Positions 43,681 through 53,937 of a DNA stretch of 64,000 bases are shown piece by piece (position 1 is the first letter of the stretch; every line of letters starts with the position of its first letter). The DNA is from Salinivibrio kushneri (GTDB taxonomy: Bacteria > Pseudomonadota > Gammaproteobacteria > Enterobacterales > Vibrionaceae). The translations under genes were made by a program, and so were the position numbers. The stretch is from assembly GCF_005280275.1 (NCBI RefSeq), contig NZ_CP040021.1, positions 1,079,001 to 1,143,000 on the forward strand, read 5' to 3'. The notes under the pieces are model-generated. The model ran no database searches. It had not been told where the DNA came from and saw only the letters and a program-made list of their open reading frames with translations.

Positions 43681-44424
43681 TTAGCGCTTAGGTTGTGCAT
43701 CGATACATTGTCCGTGCTCACCAATACCTTCTGGTGCCATCAGATACAGGTAGAGTGGCATAATATCCAATGGTGTTTTCAGTGTTTCTGGATCTTCCCC
43801 TGGGAACGCGCTCGCGCGCATACTGGTGCGGGTACCGCCTGGGTTGATCGCGTTGACACGTACCTTGGTATCAGACATTTCATCCGCCAGTACTTGCATC
43901 ATGCCTTCGGTCGCGAACTTAGAAATCGCATAGCTGCCCCAATAAGCACGCCCTTGGTGGCCGACAGTCGATGTAGTAAACACCACGCGAGCATCGTCAG
44001 ACTTTTTCAATAATGGCAACAGGGCTTGCGTCATCAGCATGGTCGCTTTGACATTCACTTGCATCACATCTTCATGTGACTTTTCATCAATTTGATCGAA
44101 TGGGCTAAGCACACCGAGAAGGCCAGCGTTGTGCAACACGCCGTCTAAGCGCCCGAACTGTTGTTCAATGGTGTCTGCCATATCCAAATAATGCTGACGC
44201 GTGGCACCCAGCATATCCAGTGGGATAATCGCTGGCTGTGGTGCGCCCATGGCATCAATTTCATCGTATACTGCTTCAAGTTTTTTCACGGTGCGGCCGA
44301 GAAGAATGACAGTGGCCCCTTTCTCTGCATAGCTAAGTGCGGCTTGGCGGCCAATGCCAGCGCCTGCACCGGTCACCAAAATCACACGCCCTTCAAGCGC
44401 GTTTGAGCTTACTTGGTAGTCCAC
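43681..44424 (-). CDS. yciK: SDR family oxidoreductase YciK
   Basis: This 247-aa short-chain dehydrogenase matches E. coli YciK. The cofactor motif is VTGAGAGIGRQAA near residue 17, the LGRT segment follows the second strand, NAG is in LHNAGLLGVLS near 97, catalytic Ser in FTTSTVGHQG near 150 and YxxxK in YAISKFATEG near 164. The NADP(H) type is likely (GR after strand 2). GTG 44424 is the start, eight bases after AAGGA, giving MDYQ as in YciK MHYQ. It is divergent from sohB. The physiological substrate is unknown. Confidence 0.93.
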   Translation of the reverse strand: MDYQVSSNALEGRVILVTGAGAGIGRQAALSYAEKGATVILLGRTVKKLEAVYDEIDAMGAPQPAIIPLDMLGATRQHYLDMADTIEQQFGRLDGVLHNAGLLGVLSPFDQIDEKSHEDVMQVNVKATMLMTQALLPLLKKSDDARVVFTTSTVGHQGRAYWGSYAISKFATEGMMQVLADEMSDTKVRVNAINPGGTRTSMRASAFPGEDPETLKTPLDIMPLYLYLMAPEGIGEHGQCIDAQPKR

Positions 44425-44549
44425 GATATAAATCCTTATTTATTGTTAAACGTAGATTATTGTAAGGTTGCAGGTAAAGTGTGACAACCAAGTGCGTGAT
44501 GTACGGTTAACGGCATTGCCAACGTAGCGATAAAAAAGAGGATACAACA

Positions 44550-45602
44550 TTGGATTTCATTGCGGATTATGGGCTTTTTCTGGCCAAAGTCGTCACTTTC
44601 TTATTAGCGGCATTTGTGTTGGTCGCTTTAGTGCGCGCCGCGAGCGACAAAGGGGGGCAAAAAGGTAGCCTGAAGCTCACTGACTTGACTGAGCGGTTTA
44701 AAAACTATCGTCAATCGTTAGAGCAGCATTTGTACAATGAGTCGTCGTTAAAAGCGCGAGAGAAAGACGAGAAAAAAGCCAAGAAAAAGGAAGAAAAGGC
44801 GCAAAAAGCCGCAGCCAAAAAGCAGAGCGAATCATCGGCTCAACGAGATCCACAACTGTTCGTGATCCACTTTAAAGGCAGCATTGATGCCCGCGAAGTG
44901 GAGGCGTTACGCGAAGAGGTGACGGCGATTTTGTCGGTAGCAACCGAACAGGACGAAGTCTTGGTCAACGTCGAGAGTGGTGGCGGTATGGTGCATGGCT
45001 ACGGCCTAGCAGCGTCTCAGCTGGCACGCTTCCGTCAAGCAGGGGTGCCCTTAACCGTGGCGGTCGATAAAGTGGCGGCGAGCGGCGGTTATATGATGGC
45101 ATGCGTCGCGGATAAGTTAATTGCAGCGCCGTTTGCGATTATTGGCTCGATTGGGGTGATTGCCCAACTACCTAACTTTAACAAGTTGCTAAAGAAAAAC
45201 GATATTGAATTTGAGCAGCTGACCGCCGGTGAATTCAAGCGCACGCTTACCATGTTTGGTGAAAACACTGACAAAGCACGCGAGAAGTTCAAAACGGAGC
45301 TGGAAGAAACCCATGGTCTGTTCAAAGCGTTTATCAGCGAATACCGCCCGTCTCTCAATGTCGATGATGTTGCCACCGGTGAGCACTGGTTTGGTAACCA
45401 AGCATTGGAGCGAGGATTGATTGATGAGGTCTGTACCAGCGACGAGTATTTATTCCAGGCGGCGAATAACGAACGAAAAGTGCTGTCGGTGTCGTACCAG
45501 CAGCGGAAAAACATTGCGGAAAAACTGGCTGGTGCATCCGCGGAAGTGGCCGATCGCGTGTTGCTAAAATGGATCAGTCGTGGTCAGCGTCCGTTGGTGT
45601 AA
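44550..45602 (+). CDS. sohB: Inner membrane protease SohB
   Basis: This 350-aa serine protease of the SppA/S49 family is anchored by an N-terminal helix (FLAKVVTFLLAAFVLVALVR, residues 10-29). A long charged, lysine-rich linker follows, typical of SohB. The catalytic region reads DKVAASGGYMMACVADKLIA (nucleophile Ser in ASGG) and IIGSIGVIAQ with the downstream Lys region. The start is TTG 44550, supported by alignment with SohB and GAGGA upstream. Order yciK-sohB-topA is conserved. Confidence 0.94.
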   Translation: MDFIADYGLFLAKVVTFLLAAFVLVALVRAASDKGGQKGSLKLTDLTERFKNYRQSLEQHLYNESSLKAREKDEKKAKKKEEKAQKAAAKKQSESSAQRDPQLFVIHFKGSIDAREVEALREEVTAILSVATEQDEVLVNVESGGGMVHGYGLAASQLARFRQAGVPLTVAVDKVAASGGYMMACVADKLIAAPFAIIGSIGVIAQLPNFNKLLKKNDIEFEQLTAGEFKRTLTMFGENTDKAREKFKTELEETHGLFKAFISEYRPSLNVDDVATGEHWFGNQALERGLIDEVCTSDEYLFQAANNERKVLSVSYQQRKNIAEKLAGASAEVADRVLLKWISRGQRPLV

Positions 45603-45813
45603 TTCATTTTCTGTGTCCTGTCTGTTGGCGCTAGACGTTAGACAACGGAGAGAAATAGCGGCAACAGGCGCACGATAATTAGCGAAATAGTGGTAATAGT
45701 GTGAGCCAAGCCAAAGATTACCGCATCCACTTAGCTATTTTGCGTGCGGCAATGGTAATGATTAGCGCGTTTTTGCCGGAAATCGGCATGAAGAATAATC
45801 GAGATATCACCAT

Positions 45814-45834
45814 CACAATTGCGTAACAATTGTG
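45814..45834. repeat. Perfect inverted repeat upstream of topA
   Basis: CACAATTG and CAATTGTG flank the five bases CGTAA. It lies about 155 bases before the topA start and looks like a dyad operator, but no regulator is assigned. The rest of 45603-45987 shows no gene. Confidence 0.5.
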
Positions 45835-45987
45835 GAAGGGACGAGCAATCAGCGTGTTTTGCTGCGAATTTAGTTGATATTCGGCTAGACTCGCTCAATA
45901 TTGTAAACAGATAGCGGCACTCCGCATGGAAGTGCAACGCAACGAATTTTCGACAGTTTTAGCGCAAAGGGCGTCAATTAGGTCATT

Positions 45988-48618
45988 ATGGGCAAATCTC
46001 TCGTCATCGTGGAGTCCCCAGCAAAGGCGAAAACGATCAACAAATATCTCGGCAAAGACTTCGTGGTGAAGTCGAGTGTCGGGCATGTTCGTGACTTGCC
46101 AACTGGAGCGACGCAAGGCGGTAAAAAAGCCGCACCTGTGTCCACGAAAGGGCTCAGCGCCGAAGAAAAAGCGCGAATTAAAAAAGAAAAAGAACAGAAG
46201 GCGCTCATCAATAAGATGGGCGTTGATCCTTACAATGGCTGGCAAGCGAAATACCAAGTGTTGCCCGGTAAGGAAAAAGTCGTCGCCGAGCTTAAGTCAC
46301 TGGCTGAGCAAGCGGACCACGTTTATCTCGCAACGGATTTGGACCGCGAAGGGGAGGCCATTGCTTGGCACCTGCGCGAACTTATCGGTGGTGATAACGA
46401 CCGTTTCAAGCGCGTCGTGTTTAATGAGATCACCAAAAATGCGATTACACAGGCGTTTGAAGCGCCGGGTGACGTCAATATTGACGGTGTTAATGCGCAG
46501 CAAGCGCGTCGTTTCCTAGACCGTGTGGTGGGCTTTATGGTCTCGCCGCTGCTATGGAAGAAAGTGGCGCGTGGCCTATCGGCCGGTCGTGTGCAGTCGG
46601 TCGCAGTCAAGCTGCTTGTTGAGCGAGAGCATCAAATAAAGGCCTTTATTCCCGAAGAGTTTTGGGATGTGCATGCCGACACGCTCACACCGAAAGAGCA
46701 AGCACTGCGTTTGCTCGTGGCGCAGCAAAACGGCAAGGCTTTTAAGCCGAAGAACAAAGATGAGGCGATGGCGGCGGTATCGGCGCTTGAGCACGCTAGT
46801 TTTGTGGTGCGTGATCGCGAAGATCGCCCGTCAACCAGCAAACCATCAGCGCCTTATATCACCTCAACATTGCAACAGGCGGCAAGTACGCGCCTGGGCT
46901 TTGGGGTGAAAAAAACCATGATGCTGGCGCAACGTTTGTATGAAGCCGGTTATATCACTTACATGCGTACCGACTCGACCAACCTCAGTAAAGAGGCGGT
47001 CGACGCGGCTCGTGGCCATATTGCCAGCGAATACGGTGAGAAATATTTACCTGAGTCGGCCAATGTCTACGGGGCAAAAGCCAACGCACAAGAAGCGCAC
47101 GAAGCGATCCGACCTTCTGATGTGGGGGTTAAGGCCGATGATTTGCAGGGCATGGACCCCGATGCGCATCGTCTGTACGACTTGATTTGGCGCCAGTTTG
47201 TGGCCTGCCAAATGGTACCGGCAAAATATGACTCGACCACTTTGACGGTCGATGCGGGCGATTACACCTTGAGAGCCAAAGGCCGTACGCTGCGCTTTGA
47301 CGGTTGGACGCGGGTACAGCGTCCTTCTGGTAAAAATGAAGATCAAACCTTGCCAGCGGTTGAGGTGGGTGAATCACTGACACTCGACAAGCTTGATCCC
47401 AAGCAGCACTTTACTAAGCCACCCGCCCGTTATACCGAAGCGGCCTTGGTTAAAGAATTGGAAAAAGCGGGCATTGGTCGTCCATCGACGTATGCGTCTA
47501 TTATTTCCACCATTCAAGATCGTGGTTATGTGCGGGTCGAAAATCGTCGCTTCTATGCTGAGAAAATGGGCGAGATTGTCACAGACCGCCTCAACCAAAG
47601 TTTTGCCGATTTGATGGACTATGACTTTACCGCTCGCATGGAGGCATCACTGGATAAAATCGCGGAAGGTCAAGCTGACTGGAAAGGGGTACTTGACGAC
47701 TTCTTTGCCGATTTCACCGCAGAGCTTGAACAAGCCGAGCAGGATGAAGACGAAGGTGGTATGAAGCCCAATAACATGGTGATGACAGATATCGACTGTC
47801 CAACCTGTGGGCGTAAAATGGGGATTCGTACCGCTTCGACTGGGGTGTTCCTCGGCTGTTCGGGTTACGCATTACCCCCGAAAGAGCGGTGTAAAACCAC
47901 CATCAATCTGATGGATGAAGATGGCATTGTTAATGTGCTCGAAGAGGACGTTGAGACCGCTGATCTTCGGGCGATGAAGCGTTGTCCGATTTGTGAAACG
48001 GCGATGGACTCTTACCTCATTGATCAGCATCGCAAGCTGCATGTGTGTGGTAATAACCCGAGCTGTGAAGGCTACGTGGTTGAAAAAGGCGAGTTTAAGC
48101 CGAAAGGCTATGATGGCCCAGTGGTGGAGTGCGACAAATGTGGTAGCGACATGGTGCTGAAAAATGGCCGGTTCGGTAAATACATGGGGTGCACCAATGA
48201 CGAGTGTAAGAACACGCGTAAGATCCTCAAAAATGGTGACGTGGCGCCACCGAAAGAGGATCCGGTGCACTTTCCAGAACTGCCATGTGAAAATTCAGAC
48301 GCCTACTTTGTGCTACGCGATGGCGCTTCAGGCTTGTTTATGGCCGCGAGCAACTTCCCCAAATCCCGCGAGACACGCGCGCCGCTGGTGGAAGAGCTTC
48401 ATCGCTTCAAAGAGCGTATTTCGGACAAGTTCAAATACCTTGCCGATGCCCCGCAGGAAGATCCCGATGGGCGTCCTACTGTGATTCGTTTTGCGCGTAA
48501 AACTAAAGAGAATTACGTGCGCAGCGAAGAAAACGGTAAACCAACGGGTTGGTCAGCCTTCTTTGTGGATGGTCAGTGGGAAGTCACTGATAAGCGCAAG
48601 AAGAAAGCCAAAGCCTAA
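45988..48618 (+). CDS. topA: DNA topoisomerase I
   Basis: This 876-aa type IA topoisomerase removes negative supercoils. The Toprim domain starts at [20 protein letters not shown] (residues 2-21) with [12 protein letters not shown] near residue 114. The active-site Tyr is in [11 protein letters not shown] near residue 320. Three C-terminal zinc ribbons (CPTCGRKM..., CPICETAM..., CDKCGSDM...) are complete with four Cys each, and a basic tail (KKKAKA) follows. Length is usual (865-880). It has a terminator behind it. Confidence 0.97.
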   Translation: MGKSLVIVESPAKAKTINKYLGKDFVVKSSVGHVRDLPTGATQGGKKAAPVSTKGLSAEEKARIKKEKEQKALINKMGVDPYNGWQAKYQVLPGKEKVVAELKSLAEQADHVYLATDLDREGEAIAWHLRELIGGDNDRFKRVVFNEITKNAITQAFEAPGDVNIDGVNAQQARRFLDRVVGFMVSPLLWKKVARGLSAGRVQSVAVKLLVEREHQIKAFIPEEFWDVHADTLTPKEQALRLLVAQQNGKAFKPKNKDEAMAAVSALEHASFVVRDREDRPSTSKPSAPYITSTLQQAASTRLGFGVKKTMMLAQRLYEAGYITYMRTDSTNLSKEAVDAARGHIASEYGEKYLPESANVYGAKANAQEAHEAIRPSDVGVKADDLQGMDPDAHRLYDLIWRQFVACQMVPAKYDSTTLTVDAGDYTLRAKGRTLRFDGWTRVQRPSGKNEDQTLPAVEVGESLTLDKLDPKQHFTKPPARYTEAALVKELEKAGIGRPSTYASIISTIQDRGYVRVENRRFYAEKMGEIVTDRLNQSFADLMDYDFTARMEASLDKIAEGQADWKGVLDDFFADFTAELEQAEQDEDEGGMKPNNMVMTDIDCPTCGRKMGIRTASTGVFLGCSGYALPPKERCKTTINLMDEDGIVNVLEEDVETADLRAMKRCPICETAMDSYLIDQHRKLHVCGNNPSCEGYVVEKGEFKPKGYDGPVVECDKCGSDMVLKNGRFGKYMGCTNDECKNTRKILKNGDVAPPKEDPVHFPELPCENSDAYFVLRDGASGLFMAASNFPKSRETRAPLVEELHRFKERISDKFKYLADAPQEDPDGRPTVIRFARKTKENYVRSEENGKPTGWSAFFVDGQWEVTDKRKKKAKA

Positions 48619-48640
48619 TAGGCGCACGCGCCAACAATTA

Positions 48641-48671
48641 AGCCCGCCGCTAAGGCGGGTTTGTTGTTTTA
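48641..48671 (+). terminator. Rho-independent terminator of topA
   Basis: AGCCCGCC and GGCGGGTT enclose a 5-base loop and are followed by TTTGTTGTTTT, 23 bases past the topA stop. Confidence 0.8.
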
Positions 48672-48760
48672 GAGAAAGCTTGCCCTTGCTTGATCCGCAC
48701 CAATATCTCCTCGACAACAGTTGTTAAAATCCCGCCTTTGTCTTTTACCGCTGAGGCGTC

Positions 48761-49684
48761 ATGGAGCTGCATCAACTTGTTAATACACTAGGCCAAGACT
48801 TAAAACACCGTTATGGTGAACGTGTCCATAAGCTGACACTACATGGTGGTTTTAGTTGCCCCAATCGTGATGGCACGCTCGGGCGAGGCGGTTGTACCTT
48901 TTGCAATGTCGCCTCGTTTTCCGATGAAACCGCGCAGCACCAAACCGTTAGCGATCAACTGCGCCTGCGCTCGAAAGAGGTAGACCGAGCACGTCGTTAT
49001 CTGGCGTATTTTCAAGCCTATACCAGTACTTATGGTGAAGTCGCGCGATTAAAGGCTTTGTACCAGCAAGCACTCGCGCGTGAAAACATGGTCGGGTTAT
49101 GTGTCGGTACTCGGCCAGATTGTGTGCCTGAGCAGGTGTTGACGCTGTTGGCGGACTATCGTCAACAAGGGTTTGAAGTCTGGTTAGAGCTGGGTTTGCA
49201 AACCGGCCATGATAAAACGTTAAAGCGCATTAACCGTGGCCATGATGTGTCGGTGTACGAGCGGATCACTCAACAAGCCCGTGCGCTCGGTATCAAAGTA
49301 TGCACGCATTTGATTGTTGGCCTGCCTGGAGAGGGCATCACCGATCATCAAACAACGATTGACCGTGTGGTGAGCACAGGCACCGATGGCATCAAATTGC
49401 ATCCGCTGCATATTGTTGAGGGGAGTATCATGGCGAAAGCGTGGCGGGCGGGGCGTCAAAGCGAAATTACATTAGACGCCTACGTCGATAGCGCCACGAT
49501 GATGATCCAGCGAACGCCCCCTGAGGTGGTGTATCATCGCGTGTCTGCGAGCGCGCGTCCACCGACGTTACTGGCCCCTTCATGGTGCGAGAACCGCTGG
49601 TTAGCGATGACCGCCATTGCTAACCAGCTGGACCAACATGGCGCACAAGGCACCGCGCTCGGTACTGCTTTTACTGCACGTTAG
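48761..49684 (+). CDS. yhcC: Radical SAM protein, YhcC/TIGR01212 family
   Basis: This 307-aa protein belongs to the radical-SAM family of YhcC. The iron-sulfur cluster motif is in FSCPNRDGTLGRGGCTFCNV (residues 31-50), which has a long spacing between first and second Cys typical of this family. Later motifs are GLCVGTRPDC and LELGLQTGHDKTLKRINRGH. The reaction is not firmly known; related proteins act on tRNA or other sulfur targets. Its last 14 bases overlap the convergent RND pump gene. Confidence 0.93.
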   Translation: MELHQLVNTLGQDLKHRYGERVHKLTLHGGFSCPNRDGTLGRGGCTFCNVASFSDETAQHQTVSDQLRLRSKEVDRARRYLAYFQAYTSTYGEVARLKALYQQALARENMVGLCVGTRPDCVPEQVLTLLADYRQQGFEVWLELGLQTGHDKTLKRINRGHDVSVYERITQQARALGIKVCTHLIVGLPGEGITDHQTTIDRVVSTGTDGIKLHPLHIVEGSIMAKAWRAGRQSEITLDAYVDSATMMIQRTPPEVVYHRVSASARPPTLLAPSWCENRWLAMTAIANQLDQHGAQGTALGTAFTAR

Positions 49685-52600
49685 GCTCTGATTGTGAGGA
49701 AGATACGCCGGGAGTGAGCCGACGCAGCAGTTGGCCAATATCTTGCAAAATCAGATATAAACACGGCACCAAAAACAGCGTTAGCAAGGTGGCAAACATC
49801 ACCGCAAAGCCAAGTGCAACAGCCATTGGGATCACAAAACGCGCTTGCAGGCTGGTTTCAAACATAATGGGGAGTACCCCCGCAAAGGTGGTGATAGAGG
49901 TCAGTGTGATTGCCCGAAAACGGGCACAGCCTGCGTCGATCACTGCTTGTTTGATCGCAACACCCGCGTTGCGCGCTCGATTAATATAATCCGTCATCAC
50001 CAGCGCATCGTTGACTACCACGCCTGCGGCGGCAATCAAACCAAAGGTCGACATCATACTTAAATCAATATCAAACCAATAATGCCCCCAAATAGCCCCC
50101 GTTAAGCTAAAAGGGATCACAGACATGATAATCAGTGGTTGTGTGTAGCTTTTTAAGGGCACGGCTAACAACGCATAGACCACAATCATCCCGGCCACAA
50201 AGAAAAGCTTTTGTTCATCTTGCTGGGCTTGTTGTTCTTCAATCGAACCACTGAGTTCACTGGTAACCTCCGGATAATCGGCCAATACCTCAGGTATCAC
50301 CGATTGCTGAATGGTCTCCACTACTTGATTGGGTTCCACTAACTCTTCATCAATCGCCCCATAGACATAAACCGTTCTAAATCCAGCTTCACGGCGCAGG
50401 CTACTCACCCCAGGTTGCTGTTCAAGTTTAACCACATCGCCCAACATAACTTGTTGACCGGTTGGGGTGGTGATCACCGCATAACGTAAGGATGAAAATG
50501 CCTCCCGGGTTAATTTGGGATAACGCACCATGACTCTTATTTCTTCACCGTCACGGATCAGGCGCTGCGCTTCCCCGCCATAGAAACTCCCACCGACTTG
50601 CTGTGCAATGGTGGTGAGATCCAGTCCTAGATCATGAGCCACGGGCGTGAGGGAAATAAGCACTTCCTGGCTGCCGGAATCGATGGAAGACGACACATCA
50701 AAAAGGCCCGTTTGCTGGTTAAGGCGCGACATTAACGCACGTCCGGCCGCATTGAGTGTGTCGATATTGGGCCCAAAAAGGAGAAAGCCAAACTCATCAC
50801 CTTGTTCTCCACCATTCACATCATCTTGAATGGTGAGTTTTTTAACCCCTGGGATCTCCGGCATCGCCTCGCGCCAGCGCCGTGATAATTCGAAGGTGGT
50901 AAAGGGGCGCAATGTATCATCGACTAAAGGGATCACCAGTTGTCCCGAGGTTCGCCCTTCATTAAACACCAGGGTATCTTGCACCATGGCTTGGCCCGTT
51001 TCGGCTTCTGTGGCGTTATCGACCCGGTAGACCATACTTTCAATGGCTTTGAGTGCGGCTATGGTTTGCTCACTGGAGGCGTTATTGTTCATCTCAAGAC
51101 GAATATTGGGAAAATCATGCGGGACTTTGGGCGTCGGCACCATACGCACGTGGCTGGCAACCACCAATGAAACACTGATAGCTAATAAGGCACCAAATAA
51201 TGCGAAAGCCGACCAGCGCCAATGCACGGCGAAGGTGACGGCGCGGCGGTATGGCCCATTGACAAAGCGATGGAATTGCCGATTAAAACGCTGGCGAAAG
51301 CTATTTGATTTGGGCGTGGAAAAGTGGGTGTGCGCCAAGTGAGCGGGCAAAATAAGCTTCGACTCTACCAAGCTAAAGATCAGACACAAGATGACGATTG
51401 ACGCGATGCCAAAGAAAAAGGCGCGTTCAGGGCCGCTCGACATAATAAAAGGGGCAAAAACGGCAATGGTGGTGAGCACGCCAAAAGTGGCAGGGGTGGC
51501 AACACGCTGCGCCCCGGCGACAACGTTATTGACGCCGCCACCCATGTGCTCCACTTCGGTATACACACTTTCGCCGATAACGATCGCGTCATCGACGACA
51601 ATCCCCAACACCATAATGAACGCAAATAGCGAAACGATGTTAATGCTGACCCCAATCACTGGCATTAACATGACCGCGCCAAGAAAGCATACGGGCAAAC
51701 CGATAAGCACCCAGAGGGCAAGTTTAAAGCGCAAGAATAGTGTCAGCAGTAACGCAACCAGTACCGCCCCTTGTAATAAGTTTTTGAGCATCATATCAAG
51801 GCGGGCATTGAGGTAGTGTGTCATATCGACCACCGATTTGAGCGCCAGCCCGGCGGGCAATGTCGCGTTCTTTTCACTGATGTAACCTTTGACAGCGTCG
51901 GCGACAGTGACCATGTTTTCCGACGCCGTGGCGTTCACCGAGAGAAAAATCGCGTTTTGCCCTGAGTATTTAAAATAACGTTCGCCCTCTGTAAAGCCGT
52001 CTTTAATGGTGGCAATATCCTGTAGCAATAATCGACTGCCGTTGGGGCCAATTTTGATTGGGATCTGGCGAAATTCATCACCGCGGTAGCGTTGATTCTC
52101 GACCCGAATTGCAATCATGCCGCTGTCGGTGCGTACCTCCCCGGCAGAGAAATTGGCTGAGTAGCGGGCAATGGCGTCACTCACCTGATTAAGCGTGAGG
52201 TTATACTTGCGCAGAATACGGGGGGCCACTTCGATGGCAATTTCGTAGGTAGGGGCACTGAGCTCCACCAAGGTGACGTCCTTGAGTTGGAGGAGTTCGT
52301 CCTCAATGTCCTGTGCTGCGCGTTTAAGCTCAGTGAGTGGCTTATTGCCTACCACTGCCATCTGAATAACGGTTTGGCGAAACTCCACTTGCGCGACATT
52401 AAGCGGCTCCATCGACGCGGGGAGGTTGGACAGAGCGTCGACCTCTTGTTTTACGCGATCCAGGACGAGATTGAGATCTTCCCCAACATCCACTTCGATT
52501 TCTACTTGACCAAATCCGCGCCGCGCGGTTGAAACCACCGATTCGATCCCGGTGACATCTTTAATCGCCTCTTCGACTTTAACCAGAATACTTTCTTCGA

Positions 52601-52799
52601 CCTCCTGTGGAGACGCCCCAGGATAGTCCGCTGTGATATGGATATAGTTGATTTCGATGTTAGGGAACATCTGTCGCTGAATGAAAAAGTAACTGGCGAC
52701 CCCCATGATGAGTACAAATACCATGATCAGGTTTGCAGCAACCGGGTTGTGGGCAAAATAGGCAATGAGCCCACGCGATGGCGTGTCAGCATTATTCAT
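49671..52799 (-). CDS. RND family efflux pump, inner membrane subunit (HAE-1-like)
   Basis: This 1042-aa proton-driven transporter has the 12-helix RND layout: helix 1 (AANLIMVFVLIMGVASYFFI), a large periplasmic loop with NIEINYIHITADYPGASPQE, and the proton relay VLGIVVDDAIVIGE in helix 4. The second half repeats this, ending in TITSITTFAGVLPIMFE. ATG 52799 is the start, six bases after GGAGG. It overlaps the adaptor gene's stop. No outer-membrane channel gene is in the operon, so it probably uses a TolC encoded elsewhere. The substrate range is unknown. Confidence 0.93.
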   Translation of the reverse strand: MNNADTPSRGLIAYFAHNPVAANLIMVFVLIMGVASYFFIQRQMFPNIEINYIHITADYPGASPQEVEESILVKVEEAIKDVTGIESVVSTARRGFGQVEIEVDVGEDLNLVLDRVKQEVDALSNLPASMEPLNVAQVEFRQTVIQMAVVGNKPLTELKRAAQDIEDELLQLKDVTLVELSAPTYEIAIEVAPRILRKYNLTLNQVSDAIARYSANFSAGEVRTDSGMIAIRVENQRYRGDEFRQIPIKIGPNGSRLLLQDIATIKDGFTEGERYFKYSGQNAIFLSVNATASENMVTVADAVKGYISEKNATLPAGLALKSVVDMTHYLNARLDMMLKNLLQGAVLVALLLTLFLRFKLALWVLIGLPVCFLGAVMLMPVIGVSINIVSLFAFIMVLGIVVDDAIVIGESVYTEVEHMGGGVNNVVAGAQRVATPATFGVLTTIAVFAPFIMSSGPERAFFFGIASIVILCLIFSLVESKLILPAHLAHTHFSTPKSNSFRQRFNRQFHRFVNGPYRRAVTFAVHWRWSAFALFGALLAISVSLVVASHVRMVPTPKVPHDFPNIRLEMNNNASSEQTIAALKAIESMVYRVDNATEAETGQAMVQDTLVFNEGRTSGQLVIPLVDDTLRPFTTFELSRRWREAMPEIPGVKKLTIQDDVNGGEQGDEFGFLLFGPNIDTLNAAGRALMSRLNQQTGLFDVSSSIDSGSQEVLISLTPVAHDLGLDLTTIAQQVGGSFYGGEAQRLIRDGEEIRVMVRYPKLTREAFSSLRYAVITTPTGQQVMLGDVVKLEQQPGVSSLRREAGFRTVYVYGAIDEELVEPNQVVETIQQSVIPEVLADYPEVTSELSGSIEEQQAQQDEQKLFFVAGMIVVYALLAVPLKSYTQPLIIMSVIPFSLTGAIWGHYWFDIDLSMMSTFGLIAAAGVVVNDALVMTDYINRARNAGVAIKQAVIDAGCARFRAITLTSITTFAGVLPIMFETSLQARFVIPMAVALGFAVMFATLLTLFLVPCLYLILQDIGQLLRRLTPGVSSSQSEPNVQ

Positions 52800-53937
52800 G
52801 TTCACCCTCCGGCGATACCTGCGATGCGACGCGAACCGTCATGCCAGGCTCGGGGAATTCAGGCAGCGTGGTAACCACTTGGTCATCATCACTTAAGCCT
52901 TGGTCAGCGTAGATATACTGGCCCTCCGTTCTTACCACGCGTAGCGTGCGCGGGGTGAGTTTTCCCGCTTGGTTGACTACCCAAACTTGACGATTGTTTA
53001 TCAAGGACTGCGGCAGCTTAAAGACGTTCTCCAACGTTGCCCCTTTGAACGTCGCCTCGATATAACTACCAAAAGGTAGGGCAGGTTTAGCCGACTGGAT
53101 GCCGTAAGGATCATCAAGGCGCACCACTACCCGCATCATGCGCGTACTTTGCTCTACGATGCCGAGATCGCGCACCAGTCGCGCTTGGCGTTGAGCCGGT
53201 TCGCTGCCGTTGCGAGTAAGCTGAACCTCGATCCCTGCTAAGGGTGTGGGGAGAAAGAGGGTGTCGAAGCCAGCAATAGGCAAATGCACTTCCGCCGCCT
53301 CGATACTATTAAGGACCCCCACCGGGCTTCCTGCGTTGATGTACTGCCCAACCCCGACGTCTCGCGACACGACGAGTGCATCGTAAGGGGCAGTCACTTG
53401 GCAGTTGTCTAAGTCGCGTTGTGCACGTTTTAACGCTGCTTGTGCTGATTTTACGCGGGCTTTTGCACTGAGGACTTGTGGCTTGCGTAAGTAAAGATCG
53501 GTGACTTGTGAGGAAGGAAGGCTTTTTGCTTGACGTTTTGCCACCGCGGCCTGGGCTTGTTCTTCTATCAAGGCCGCTTTTGCACTGGCAAGGTCGGCTT
53601 CGGCATTTAGTACCGCGGCTTGATAGTTCTCAGGCTCAATGGAAAACAGCACATCACCACGTTTAACAATGCCGCCAGCAACAAAGTTTGGATGCCAAGC
53701 GACGACTTCACCGGACACTTGAGCAGAAAGCTGTGTGGTCTCGACAGGGATGACCTCACCGTGCGCTCGTAAAACCACTTGGTGCTGGGTTGGGTGAACA
53801 ACGCGTGTTTCAACAATCGGTGGTGGCGGGGACGCAGCATTTTCTTGGGGAGCGGACTTTGTTGCCGCGATGGCGGTATAGCCCAGATAGCCAAGACCGA
53901 GAATGATAAGAGGTAAAAACCAACGTAGTCCTTTCAT
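52792..53937 (-). CDS. RND efflux periplasmic adaptor (membrane fusion protein)
   Basis: This 381-aa adaptor links the RND pump to an outer-membrane channel. An N-terminal hydrophobic segment (WFLPLIILGLGYLGYTAIAA, residues 5-24) is the anchor or signal. The lipoyl half-motifs flank an alpha-hairpin at about 90-170 (rich in A, K, Q), followed by barrel and membrane-proximal domains. VVSRDVGVGQYINAGSPVGV is the typical second lipoyl half. It is the first gene of a two-gene operon and its stop codon overlaps the pump start. Confidence 0.92.
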   Translation of the reverse strand: MKGLRWFLPLIILGLGYLGYTAIAATKSAPQENAASPPPPIVETRVVHPTQHQVVLRAHGEVIPVETTQLSAQVSGEVVAWHPNFVAGGIVKRGDVLFSIEPENYQAAVLNAEADLASAKAALIEEQAQAAVAKRQAKSLPSSQVTDLYLRKPQVLSAKARVKSAQAALKRAQRDLDNCQVTAPYDALVVSRDVGVGQYINAGSPVGVLNSIEAAEVHLPIAGFDTLFLPTPLAGIEVQLTRNGSEPAQRQARLVRDLGIVEQSTRMMRVVVRLDDPYGIQSAKPALPFGSYIEATFKGATLENVFKLPQSLINNRQVWVVNQAGKLTPRTLRVVRTEGQYIYADQGLSDDDQVVTTLPEFPEPGMTVRVASQVSPEGEHE

